Source: Fibrella rubiginis
GTDB taxonomy: Bacteria > Bacteroidota > Bacteroidia > Cytophagales > Spirosomataceae
DNA length: 64,000 nucleotides
Direction of reading: 5' to 3'
Assembly: GCF_017353185.1 (NCBI RefSeq)
Contig: NZ_JAFMYV010000012.1
Location: forward strand, 124,001 to 188,000
Part shown: positions 8,604-16,400 of the stretch, piece by piece
Position numbering within the stretch: the first letter of the stretch is position 1
How the letters are laid out: each line of letters starts with the position of its first letter
Made by a program: the position numbers and the translations under genes
The notes under the pieces: generated by a model
What the model was told of the DNA's origin: nothing
What the model saw: the letters and a program-made list of their open reading frames with translations, nothing else
The model's database searches: none

Positions 8604-8963
8604 ATGAAATTTATGCTGCCCCTGCTCCTTGTTTTTGGCCTCATAGCCAGCCCATCTTTCGCCCAGACGCCCGCTCCCGCCCGTACCGACACCACTAACC
8701 TGGCGGCTTACGCTGGTACCTATACGTTTGCCAGCGGTAGCCCCATCAGTTCCTACACCGTAGTGGTCAAAGACGGCAGCCTGTCTGGCGACGCAGGCAT
8801 GGGAAATTTCAAACTGGTGAAACAACCTAAAGCCGACACCTTCCAGTCGACTAGTTCGTACGGCTCCATCATCACGTTCATCCGCGATGCCACCACCAAG
8901 GCGGTTACCGGCCTCACCCTGGCCGCACAAGGCCAGGAACTGAGCGCAGTCAAAGAAAAATAG
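8604..8963 (+). CDS. Small secreted protein, DUF3471-like
   Basis: 119-aa protein with a clear signal peptide (hydrophobic core LPLLLVFGLIA, cleavage after SFA-Q near residue 21). The mature part (LAAYAGTYTF ... VVVKDGSL ... IRDATTKAVTGLTLAAQGQEL) has the pattern of the small beta-domain found at the C-terminus of some beta-lactamase-like proteins (DUF3471), here as a free-standing module. No catalytic residues are recognisable. It lies 26 bp before the DUF1003 gene on the same strand and may share its transcript. Function unknown. Confidence 0.7.
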   Translation: MKFMLPLLLVFGLIASPSFAQTPAPARTDTTNLAAYAGTYTFASGSPISSYTVVVKDGSLSGDAGMGNFKLVKQPKADTFQSTSSYGSIITFIRDATTKAVTGLTLAAQGQELSAVKEK

Positions 8964-8989
8964 CGGCAATTCGGGGCCTATCCTTAGTC

Positions 8990-9571
8990 ATGGACAACAC
9001 ACTGTATGTACTTTGCGACGTATCGGGTGAGCAGGTGGCCATGGAAGCAGCCGTACCGGGCAGTCAGCTCCACCCACGTGTGTTTGCCGAAATCAGGAAC
9101 GATTTTCCTCAGTTTCAGCCTGGAAGCTACATCTCGCTGAATCGGTTGTTGACCTACGTGAACCGGGCCGTCGACAGGGTACAGCTCATGCCAAAAGGCC
9201 AGTTGCTCAGTGCCCCGCCCGACGTGGATGCCAACCTCACGCTGGGGCAGCGGCTGGCTGACCGTATTGCCGATTTTGGTGGCAGCTGGACGTTTATTCT
9301 CACGTTTCTGGGTCTTATGATCTCCTGGATAGGCCTCAACGTCTGGGTGTTTGCCAACCGGGGGTTCGATCCCTATCCGTTTATCCTGCTTAACCTGGTG
9401 CTGTCGTGCCTGGCCGCTTTGCAGGCACCGGTGATTATGATGAGCCAGAACCGGCAGGAAGAACGCGACCGCGAACGCGCCCGGCAGGATTATGAAGTAA
9501 ACCTGAAAGCCGAGAGCGAAATCCGTTTACTTCAGCAAAAGGTTGACCTCCTATTGCAAAAAACGGCCTGA
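8990..9571 (+). CDS. DUF1003 family membrane protein
   Basis: 193-aa protein. A soluble N-terminal part is followed by the family hallmark LGQRLADRIADFGGSWTFI and two transmembrane helices (about residues 100-122 and 130-152), then a charged, coiled-coil-like tail rich in Arg/Glu (QEERDRERARQDYE). This is the DUF1003 architecture, found widely in bacteria without a known activity. The next gene (CHAD) starts 31 bp downstream on the same strand. Confidence 0.85.
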   Translation: MDNTLYVLCDVSGEQVAMEAAVPGSQLHPRVFAEIRNDFPQFQPGSYISLNRLLTYVNRAVDRVQLMPKGQLLSAPPDVDANLTLGQRLADRIADFGGSWTFILTFLGLMISWIGLNVWVFANRGFDPYPFILLNLVLSCLAALQAPVIMMSQNRQEERDRERARQDYEVNLKAESEIRLLQQKVDLLLQKTA

Positions 9572-9602
9572 ACACCCCACCGGGCCATTTGTTGTAGAGA
9601 TA

Positions 9603-10451
9603 ATGGAAACAACCAACACGCTCCACGACTTCTTCAGGCACCGTGCCCACTCGCTCGTGGAACGCATTGGTGACGCTCGCCATCACCCCACCGACGAGCG
9701 CATCCGTCGGGTACGGGTGGGCATCAAACGCCTGCGTTCCCTGTTTCGGCTGATCGAGCTAATCCGGCCTCATCGGTTCAAAAGCCGTCGACACGAACGG
9801 GCGTTGCGAAAGCTCTTTAAACAGGCCGGGCGGGTGCGCGAACTGCAGGTAAGTCAGGATGCTCTGCCTCACTTGTCGGTACCCGCCGACGTGAAAAAAC
9901 AGTACCGCCTTTTTCTGGCAAAGCGCGAACATAAAGCCCGGAAGAAGCTGAAGAAAGCCCTGGGACAGTTTCATAAAAAGGACCTTAAGCCCGCCGCCAG
10001 GCTCGTCAGGCGGCTGGGCAAAAAAACCACCCCGGCCAAAATTGACGGGCGGCTGCGGGCGTTCATCGACCGCGAAGCCCTGGCCATCGACGCCCTGCAA
10101 CGGGCCGAACGAACGCCGGAAAGCACGCATCAGGCCCGGAAACACCTGAAAGCCCTACTCGAAATTGGCACCCTGCTCATTCAGCACACTCCCGATGATG
10201 CGCTGGCCAAAGTACTGACTACGGCTAAGCAGCTCCAAACGCAGATTGGTACGTGGCACGATAAAATAGTGCTTCTACAGCAGCTGGAGGCATTTATTGC
10301 TACCGACAACGACCTCCCCCCTACCACCGCAGACCGCCTTGTTGCCCGGCAACAGCAACTGGCTACCCAGCAAACCCAACGCCTCGACCAGCTAAACGAT
10401 AGCCTCCGCAACCTGGTCGAAGACCTGGCTCCGTGGCGCAGTACAGATTAA
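9603..10451 (+). CDS. CHAD domain protein
   Basis: 282-aa protein that is almost entirely a CHAD (conserved histidine alpha-helical) domain, rich in Arg, Lys and His. The first helical repeat contains RVRVGIKRLRSLFRL and the second HQARKHLKALLEI. CHAD proteins bind inorganic polyphosphate through these basic surfaces in studied cases. Start chosen at ATG 9603, after the DUF1003 stop; a longer frame from TTG 9543 would overlap that gene. No CYTH triphosphatase domain is fused or adjacent. The stop overlaps the stop of the convergent lipoprotein gene by 4 bp. Confidence 0.85.
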   Translation: METTNTLHDFFRHRAHSLVERIGDARHHPTDERIRRVRVGIKRLRSLFRLIELIRPHRFKSRRHERALRKLFKQAGRVRELQVSQDALPHLSVPADVKKQYRLFLAKREHKARKKLKKALGQFHKKDLKPAARLVRRLGKKTTPAKIDGRLRAFIDREALAIDALQRAERTPESTHQARKHLKALLEIGTLLIQHTPDDALAKVLTTAKQLQTQIGTWHDKIVLLQQLEAFIATDNDLPPTTADRLVARQQQLATQQTQRLDQLNDSLRNLVEDLAPWRSTD

Positions 10452-11155
10452 GGAATCGGTTTTTTCGAGATGTAGACCACCCCGCGGCCACCGTTACAGA
10501 AGCGAAAGGTTGGCTGTTCCTCACAAACATTATCCGAACCAGTAATATATAACCGGTTCTTGCCGTCAATGTATAGGCTCTCCAGCTGATGCGACACGGG
10601 CAGGTTGATTCGCCGGTTGGTAGTCGTGATGACACCAGGCGTTCTAAATGAACCCAGCGTGGCCGTTGAGTCAGGAAAAAACTGACGGCGAATACGGTAG
10701 GTTTCGCCGGAGGTAGTCGTAACCGGATTAATGGACAGGAACGCAGGGGAGTTATCAACCACGTTCGTCAACTCAAACATGGGATTATAACGCCGGTAGG
10801 GCAGCCATGTTTTCCCGTCATCGATACTATAATTGTCTGCCGAGGTTAAATATCGTCCATTGACCAGGCTAGTCAGGGTAAAGAGCGTGTCCCGATAAGC
10901 CTTCACATTAAACATACCGATCGACTGTTTAAGTACGAGTTGCCAGTTGGCACCCCTGTCTGTTGAGCGATAGATAGCAGACAGGGTCGAAATCAGCAGT
11001 GTGTTATCCAGGTCACCCCAAACGCCCATGATGGTTTTGTTTTCGGGGGCTCGAATTACCGTCCAGTCTGGGTATTCCGGAGCCACGATGTCTATAGAAG
11101 TAGGTCGACAGGCCATGACAAACAGGATCATCAGGCAGTAAATGACGTGTTTCAT
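10448..11155 (-). CDS. Putative lipoprotein with Asp-box (BNR-like) repeat
   Basis: 235-aa predicted lipoprotein: hydrophobic signal MKHVIYCLMILFVMAC with a lipobox ending in Cys16. IYRSTDRGANWQLV matches the Asp-box S-x-D-x-G-x-x-W that occurs in beta-propellers such as sialidases and photosystem stability factors, and SIDDGKTW (about residue 115) is a second likely copy. Probably a partial or small propeller on the outer membrane or periplasmic side. Convergent with the CHAD gene, sharing the stop region. No function can be assigned. Confidence 0.65.
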   Translation of the reverse strand: MKHVIYCLMILFVMACRPTSIDIVAPEYPDWTVIRAPENKTIMGVWGDLDNTLLISTLSAIYRSTDRGANWQLVLKQSIGMFNVKAYRDTLFTLTSLVNGRYLTSADNYSIDDGKTWLPYRRYNPMFELTNVVDNSPAFLSINPVTTTSGETYRIRRQFFPDSTATLGSFRTPGVITTTNRRINLPVSHQLESLYIDGKNRLYITGSDNVCEEQPTFRFCNGGRGVVYISKKPIP

Positions 11156-11313
11156 ACCGTTTTTGTTGAGTACGCAAGTTAATCCAGCTGTTCAATAGAA
11201 TCAATTGATGCTGACAGGCATGTATACACTTGTAGAAAAGTTAACAGTTACGCAACATCACTACTCAAACCGCATCGGCAGCCGTGCAGGAACGATTTGC
11301 CCCACTTTGGCAT

Positions 11314-11321
11314 TACCTTTG
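11314..11321 (+). promoter_or_regulatory. Candidate -7 promoter element for siroheme reductase
   Basis: TACCTTTG fits the Bacteroidota -7 consensus TAnnTTTG and lies 88 bp upstream of the reductase start. A TTTG occurs 14 bp further upstream (11296-11299), closer than the usual 19 bp, so the -33 part is uncertain. Confidence 0.4.
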
Positions 11322-11409
11322 TACCTCCTTCATCAGCACTTTCGCCGACCTCATCTGTCGGCATTTGTTTTACATAAGCAGTATATAAACTCTATAGACT
11401 AATACTATT

Positions 11410-13599
11410 ATGTCTATCGCTTTCACTACCAACGTTAAAGCCGCGGCCCAGCGCGACATCCTCGACCTCGACAAGAAAGTAACGGCCTTTGCTTCCGGTC
11501 AGATGACCGATGAGCAATTCCGCAAGTTCCGGCTGGCGCGGGGGGTGTACGGTCAACGGCAGGCGGGGGTGCAGATGATTCGGATTAAACTTCCCTACGG
11601 ACGCATCACCGCCGATCAGCTCATCCGCATTGCCGATGTGTCGGACCGCTACGCTACGGGCAACCTCCACGCCACCACCCGGCAGGATATTCAACTTCAC
11701 TTCGTCAAACTCGCCGATTCGCCCCAGCTTTGGGCTGACCTCGAAGACGCGGGCATTACGCTCAAAGAAGCCTGCGGCAACACCGTACGCAACGTGACGG
11801 GTTCGGCCCGCGCGGGCATCGACCCCAACGAGCCGTTCGATATTTCGGGCTACGCACAGGCCGTTTTTGAGTACTTCCTGCGCAACGCCATTTGCCAGGA
11901 AATGGGCCGAAAGTTCAAGATCGCGCTGTCTTCTTCCGAAGCCGACACAGCCTACGGATTCATGCATGACATTGGCCTGATTCCAAGAGTAAGGAGTACA
12001 GAGGCGGGAGGAACGGAGAAACGGGGCTTCAAAGTGCTGTTGGGCGGCGGCCTGGGGGCGCAACCCTTTGCGGCCCAAACCGCCGCTGAATTCATTGAAG
12101 AAGAGCGCGTTATCCCCTTCATCGAGGCCGTAATACGGGTGTTTGACCGCTATGGTGAACGCACCAAGCGCCACAAAGCCCGCATGAAATACCTCCTCAA
12201 TGACCTCGGTCTGGCCGAATTCCTGAACCGGGTAAACGAAGAGTGGACGGCACTGCCAAACAAGACGCTGGCTGTTGGATCCCGGACGCCGGACATACTG
12301 CCGGAGCCACGCCCCGAAGCCGCTACTTTTTTATCCAACGTCCAACATTCAGCATCCAACTTCCAAACCTGGCTTGCCACCAACGTCTTTGAACAAAAAC
12401 AGGCGGGTTGGTATGCCGTACAGTTGCGGGTATTGCTGGGCGACATGTCGTCGGATACGGCGCGGGCGCTGGCCCAGATCGTGAAGCAGTACGCCGCCGA
12501 CGATATTCGGGTAACGGTAAATCAGGGTTATCTGCTGCGGTTCATCAAACCCGAAGACCTGCCCGCCGTGTTTGACGCCCTCGACGCGCTGGGCCTGGCC
12601 GAACCCGGCTTCGACACCACCGCCGATATTACCACCTGCCCCGGCACCGACACCTGTAACCTGGCCATTACCAGCAGCTACGGCATCACGCGGGCACTCG
12701 AAGAAGTAATGAAAGCGGAGTTTCCCGACATCATTTACAACAACGACATCAAGATCAAAATCAGCGGCTGCATGAACGGCTGCGGCCAGCATTCGGCGGC
12801 CAACATCGGTTTCCACGGGGCGTCGCTCAAGAACGGGGCCTACGTATTGCCCGCGTTGCAGGTGCTGCTCGGTGGCGGCTTCAACGGGGCTGGTGAACAG
12901 CGTGGCGAGGGGCAGATTGGCGATAAGGTGATTAAGATTCCCGCCAAGCGCGGACCAGAGGCGTTGCGGGCGTTGTTCACCGATTACGAAGCCAATAGCA
13001 TCGACGGGGAGTATTACAACGACTACTACAACCGGCAGGGCAAAAACTACTTCTACACACTGCTAAAACCTCTGGCCGACCTGAAGACGCTCCAAAACAG
13101 CGATTACATCGACTGGGATCATACCGATGCCTATGTGACGGAAGTGGGTGTGGGTGAGTGCGCCGGCGTGATGATCGATCTGGTTGCAACTACGCTGGAT
13201 GAGGCCGCCGAAAAGCTGGCCTGGGCCAACGAAGCCCTGGGCGAAAGCCGCTGGAGTGATGCGCTCTACCATGCGTATAACGTGCTGATCACGGGTGCCA
13301 AAGCCATGCTCATGGGCAGCGGCATCAACACAAACACGCACCACGGCATTGTCACTGATTTCGACCGCGAGTTTGCCGGGCAACCGGGAGACCGGCCCCA
13401 CGGTTTCCATGCTGCCGAAGGACAGTTTAAGTCGTTGGTATACAGCATCAACAAGCGCGAACCATCGGAGGCTTTCGCCCGCGAGTTCATCACCGAAGCC
13501 ACCACGTTCCTCGCCGCCGCCCAGGCCCACCGCCAGCAGCAAATTGCTCTGGAAGGCCTACCCGAACTCCAGGAACTGACCCAAGCGCAAGACAGCTAA
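11410..13599 (+). CDS. Siroheme nitrite/sulfite reductase with C-terminal HEPN domain
   Basis: 729-aa siroheme-[4Fe-4S] reductase performing six-electron reduction of sulfite to sulfide or nitrite to ammonia. Two ferredoxin-like half domains are visible (QMIRIKLPYGRI..., and the second near WYAVQLRVLLGDM). Cluster and siroheme ligands are C410 and C416 (TCPGTDTC) and C454 and C458 (SGCMNGCG). A C-terminal extension of about 100 residues (WANEALGESRWSDALYHAYNVLI ...) resembles a HEPN helical domain, as in other Bacteroidota homologues. Together with cysDN and downstream cobA, sulfite is the more likely substrate. Two 35-bp heptamer tracts (11987-12021 and 12333-12367) are in frame within variable loops. 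A palindrome starts 3 bp after the stop. Confidence 0.88.
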   Translation: MSIAFTTNVKAAAQRDILDLDKKVTAFASGQMTDEQFRKFRLARGVYGQRQAGVQMIRIKLPYGRITADQLIRIADVSDRYATGNLHATTRQDIQLHFVKLADSPQLWADLEDAGITLKEACGNTVRNVTGSARAGIDPNEPFDISGYAQAVFEYFLRNAICQEMGRKFKIALSSSEADTAYGFMHDIGLIPRVRSTEAGGTEKRGFKVLLGGGLGAQPFAAQTAAEFIEEERVIPFIEAVIRVFDRYGERTKRHKARMKYLLNDLGLAEFLNRVNEEWTALPNKTLAVGSRTPDILPEPRPEAATFLSNVQHSASNFQTWLATNVFEQKQAGWYAVQLRVLLGDMSSDTARALAQIVKQYAADDIRVTVNQGYLLRFIKPEDLPAVFDALDALGLAEPGFDTTADITTCPGTDTCNLAITSSYGITRALEEVMKAEFPDIIYNNDIKIKISGCMNGCGQHSAANIGFHGASLKNGAYVLPALQVLLGGGFNGAGEQRGEGQIGDKVIKIPAKRGPEALRALFTDYEANSIDGEYYNDYYNRQGKNYFYTLLKPLADLKTLQNSDYIDWDHTDAYVTEVGVGECAGVMIDLVATTLDEAAEKLAWANEALGESRWSDALYHAYNVLITGAKAMLMGSGINTNTHHGIVTDFDREFAGQPGDRPHGFHAAEGQFKSLVYSINKREPSEAFAREFITEATTFLAAAQAHRQQQIALEGLPELQELTQAQDS
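11987..12021 (+). repeat. In-frame five-heptamer tract inside reductase gene (GAG type)
   Basis: Five consecutive 7-bp units beginning mostly with GAG (GAGTAAG, GAGTACA, then three more diverged ones). It encodes residues around RSTEAGGTEK, between the conserved segments HDIGLIP and GFKVLLGGGLG, where homologues have a short variable loop. No inverted partner is adjacent. Confidence 0.6.
12333..12367 (+). repeat. In-frame five-heptamer tract inside reductase gene (TCCAAC type)
   Basis: Five exact 7-bp units of pattern NTYCARM (ATCCAAC, GTCCAAC, and three variants). It encodes the LSNVQHSASNFQ segment in the linker just before WLATNVFEQKQ, which starts the second half of the protein. Same length (35 bp) as the other tract in this gene. 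Confidence 0.65.
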
Positions 13600-13602
13600 A
13601 CA

Positions 13603-13698
13603 GATTTTGGATTGGGGATTTCGGATTTTGGATTGGGCTGACGCACGAATACGCTTGCGCCAGCCCAATCCAAAATCCGAAATCCCCAATCCCCAATC
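13603..13698. repeat. Word-repeat palindrome between siroheme reductase and cobA
   Basis: Arms 13603-13645 and 13656-13698 (43 bp, 3 mismatches), loop 10 nt. Outer arms are GGATTTT / GGATTGG-type heptamers; the inner core is GGGCTGACGCA / TGCGCCAGCCC. It begins 3 bp after the reductase stop and ends 4 bp before the cobA ATG, so it occupies the whole intergenic space of a likely two-gene operon. Confidence 0.85.
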
Positions 13699-13702
13699 CC
13701 TT

Positions 13703-14458
13703 ATGAAGCTCACACTCATTGGTGCGGGGCCGGGTGATCCTGACCTCATTACCGTAAAGGCGATTAAGGTACTTCGGGAAGCCGACGTGATCATGTATGA
13801 CGCGCTCGTGGCTCCTGAACTGCTCGACTATTGCCGCCCCGACGCGCTGAAGGTATACGTAGGCAAACGGCGCGGTGCGTACTCGTGTGTACAGGAAGAC
13901 ATTAACCCGCTGATCGTGCATTATGCGCAGCAGTACGGTCACGTAGTGCGGCTTAAGGGCGGCGACTCGTTTGTGTTTGGTCGGGGTTGGGAAGAGATGG
14001 ACTACGCCGCGCAACACGGTATTTCGGTGGCCGTGATTCCCGGCATTTCCAGCAGCTATGCCGTACCGGCGGCGGCGGGCATCCCACTCACAACCAGGGG
14101 GTTATCGGAAAGTTTTTGGGTGGTAACGGGCACCACCAAAGAAGGTCAGCTCTCGAAAGACCTGCAACTGGCCGCGCAGTCATCGGCCACGGTCGTGATC
14201 CTGATGGGCATGCATAAGTTGCCGCTCATTGCTGATTTGTTCATCGGGCTGGGCAAAGCCGACACACCCATTGCCATTGTCCAGAACGGCACCACACCCG
14301 AACAGCGCGTGGTGGTGGCTACCGTGGGAAACATCGTAGCCGAGGTAGCCCGCACTGGCATCGAAAACCCCGCCGTGATTGTGGTTGGGGCGGTGGCTAC
14401 CCTGGCTAATCTGACGGACATAGTTCAGCAGACGTCGGCCAATGGCCTGACGCAATAA
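13703..14458 (+). CDS. cobA: Uroporphyrinogen-III C-methyltransferase (SUMT)
   Basis: 251-aa SAM-dependent methylase that converts uroporphyrinogen III to precorrin-2, the precursor of siroheme. Conserved features: N-terminal GAGPGDPDLIT, DALV at the YDALVAPELLDY segment, LKGGDSFVFGRG, and the C-terminal GVPAAA-like and VGAVATL segments. The start is the ATG at 13703; the frame extends upstream only through the palindrome. Its position directly after the siroheme-dependent reductase explains its role: it supplies the cofactor. No fused CysG dehydrogenase/ferrochelatase domain is present. Confidence 0.93.
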   Translation: MKLTLIGAGPGDPDLITVKAIKVLREADVIMYDALVAPELLDYCRPDALKVYVGKRRGAYSCVQEDINPLIVHYAQQYGHVVRLKGGDSFVFGRGWEEMDYAAQHGISVAVIPGISSSYAVPAAAGIPLTTRGLSESFWVVTGTTKEGQLSKDLQLAAQSSATVVILMGMHKLPLIADLFIGLGKADTPIAIVQNGTTPEQRVVVATVGNIVAEVARTGIENPAVIVVGAVATLANLTDIVQQTSANGLTQ

Positions 14459-14473
14459 AGTACGGATGACCTA

Positions 14474-14503
14474 TTGGCTACGAGCGGCGGTGTTGTATGT
14501 TTG
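14474..14503 (+). promoter_or_regulatory. Bacteroidota-type promoter upstream of GH16 gene
   Basis: TTG at 14474-14476, exactly 19 bp, then TATGTTTG at 14496-14503: a full match to TTG-N19-TAnnTTTG. It lies 70 bp upstream of the laminarinase lipoprotein start. Confidence 0.65.
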
Positions 14504-14573
14504 GCAACCAGAACACCTGTAAGTAAGTCTACGCAGGCGTTGGGTATTAATCATCACACAACAACTGCTCGTC

Positions 14574-15539
14574 ATGAAACGCTACCGGTTTACCCTGCTG
14601 TCGTTGCTCTTTATAGCAACCACCTTCGTTGCTTCCTGCAAAAAAGAAGATACGCCCTGCGTTAAAAAGACGTGGTATAAAGATGCCGATGGCGACGGCA
14701 AGGGAGACAAAAACGTCAGTATCCAGTCGTGCGAAAAATACGTTGGCTACGTTGATAATGCCGACGATGACAACGACGTAGTGGCCCCCGCTCCTTTTGT
14801 TGATAAGGGCTACAAAACGCCTACATCTTACCAAAATTTAACGTTGGTCTGGGCTGATGAATTTGATGGCACCAGTTTAAATGATAAATACTGGAATTAC
14901 GAAATTGGCAATAATAACGGCTGGGGAAATAACGAATTAGAATATTATAAAAAAGAAAACACCACCGTTAAAGATGGCTATCTGACTATTGAAGCCAGAG
15001 TAGAGAGTAATGGTGCCAGTAATTATACCTCATCGCGATTAACGACGCAGGATAAATTCAATTTTAAATACGGGCGCGTTGATATTCGGGCGCTGCTGCC
15101 GAAGGGACAGGGCATCTGGCCTGCTTTGTGGATGCTGGGCAAAAACATCAAGCAGGTAAGCTGGCCCAAATGCGGTGAAATCGACATTATGGAATTGATT
15201 GGCGGCACCGACAAAGACAACACCGTTTATGGCACGGCCCACTGGGACAATAACAACAGCCATGCGCAGTACGGCGGCAACACAAAACTAGCCTCTGGCA
15301 TCTTCGCCGATGAATTTCACGTATTTTCCATCGTCTGGGATGCTAAGAAAATTGTCTGGTACGTAGACGATAAACAGTTTCATATCATTGATACAACACC
15401 CGCCGGGTTGAGCGAATTTCAGGAAGAGTATTTCCTGCTTGTCAACCTCGCTGTTGGTGGCGACTGGCCCGGCAAACCCAACTCAGCTACTGTATTTCCA
15501 CAGCAACTGAAAGTAGACTATATCCGTGTTTTTCAGTAA
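14574..15539 (+). CDS. Glycoside hydrolase family 16 lipoprotein (laminarinase-like)
   Basis: 321-aa surface or periplasmic endo-beta-glucanase, probably acting on beta-1,3-glucan. Signal peptide with lipobox SCKK (Cys22) makes it a lipoprotein. An acidic stretch DADGDGKGD ... DNADDDND (about residues 38-68) resembles Ca-binding thrombospondin type 3 repeats. The catalytic motif E202-I-D204-I-M-E207 of GH16 is intact, with ALWMLG and WYVD segments also typical. The first half of the gene is clearly AT-richer than its neighbours, with many AAT/AAA/TTA codons, which suggests a different origin. It has its own consensus promoter. Enzyme family is secure, exact substrate is inferred. Confidence 0.9.
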   Translation: MKRYRFTLLSLLFIATTFVASCKKEDTPCVKKTWYKDADGDGKGDKNVSIQSCEKYVGYVDNADDDNDVVAPAPFVDKGYKTPTSYQNLTLVWADEFDGTSLNDKYWNYEIGNNNGWGNNELEYYKKENTTVKDGYLTIEARVESNGASNYTSSRLTTQDKFNFKYGRVDIRALLPKGQGIWPALWMLGKNIKQVSWPKCGEIDIMELIGGTDKDNTVYGTAHWDNNNSHAQYGGNTKLASGIFADEFHVFSIVWDAKKIVWYVDDKQFHIIDTTPAGLSEFQEEYFLLVNLAVGGDWPGKPNSATVFPQQLKVDYIRVFQ

Positions 15540-15569
15540 ATGACGCGACCTTACCTGCTGTCTTGACTC

Positions 15570-16040
15570 ATGAAAAAAATGGTATTAATTATTGCCTGTT
15601 TGTTACTAGCCTGTGGCACAAAAAACACAGATCAGGCAACCGCAAGAAAACAAGGCATTCCCCTTGTTGGCACCTGGCAGCTTATTTCAGGAACGACCAT
15701 TGACAAAGGCGATACTACGGTGACGGATTACACCAAAGACCAGTCATTTATCAAAATCATTAATGACACACATTTTGCATTTTTGAAACACGACCTGGCT
15801 GGTGGAAAAGGCAAAACCACTACGTATGATTCGGGCGGTGGACGCTACACCCTGAAAGACAGCCTGTACACCGAAAAGCTGGATTATTGCACCGAACGCG
15901 AATGGGAAAACCACCTATTCAATTTCACCGTTAGCATCAAAAACGACACACTCACGCAGCAGGGCGTTGAAGTCGTTGAAAAAGCGGGAATCAATCGGAT
16001 CAATATGGAGAAGTATGTGCGGGTGACGAATCCTCGATGA
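15570..16040 (+). CDS. Lipocalin-like lipoprotein, unknown function
   Basis: 156-aa predicted lipoprotein: signal MKKMVLIIACLLLACG with lipobox LLAC (Cys15). The mature part begins after a short linker with LVGTWQLISG, the opening strand motif common to small lipocalin-like (DUF4488/META-like) lipoproteins of Bacteroidota, followed by alternating beta-strand patterns. It follows the GH16 gene by 30 bp on the same strand. No active-site residues are recognisable. Confidence 0.6.
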   Translation: MKKMVLIIACLLLACGTKNTDQATARKQGIPLVGTWQLISGTTIDKGDTTVTDYTKDQSFIKIINDTHFAFLKHDLAGGKGKTTTYDSGGGRYTLKDSLYTEKLDYCTEREWENHLFNFTVSIKNDTLTQQGVEVVEKAGINRINMEKYVRVTNPR

Positions 16041-16073
16041 CAAGGTTTATATAGTAGTTAGACAACAAGCGCA

Positions 16074-16400
16074 TTAGACAAACCTGGCAACCATCGTTAG
16101 TAGGTTATCCAGCGTTTGAACCAATTTCGTGACTGTCTTTACCGTTGCTGCTACCTTGTTGATGACCTCGTTCGTATCTGAAAGCTGCTGATTAACGGCC
16201 TGGAGCTGTTTGTTAGCTGCCTCCACCTCCTTCACACCATCATCGAACGTGGCCGAGAGCAGGTTGATCAAATGCCCGCGTAGTCGCTTACCCAACACAT
16301 TCATCTGTTTCTGCTCATCAATGGTCAGGCGGTCATCGAGTGAGAGCATAAAGCACTCCTGAACGCATGAAGCTATTTTTTCTGAATCGACAGTTTTCAT
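16074..16400 (-). CDS. Small coiled-coil protein, unknown
   Basis: 108-aa protein with no signal peptide. Residues about 55-95 form a heptad-rich helix (VKEVEAANKQLQAVNQQLSDTNEVINKVAATV), strongly suggesting a coiled coil. It overlaps the upstream lipoprotein gene by 4 bp (ATGA), so the two are translated together and probably act together. Not recognised as any named family. Confidence 0.6.
   Translation of the reverse strand: MKTVDSEKIASCVQECFMLSLDDRLTIDEQKQMNVLGKRLRGHLINLLSATFDDGVKEVEAANKQLQAVNQQLSDTNEVINKVAATVKTVTKLVQTLDNLLTMVARFV

Noticed and set aside
8441..8695. 84-codon minus-strand frame upstream of the 2Fe-2S subunit
   Set aside because: It runs through the divergent promoter region and the signal peptide of the opposite gene, with no motif.
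11205..11402. 65-codon frame upstream of siroheme reductase
   Set aside because: No supporting features; it overlaps the candidate promoter region.
13607..13702. N-terminal extension of cobA
   Set aside because: The codons before ATG 13703 are palindrome sequence, so the ATG at the conserved KLTLIGAGPGD was used.
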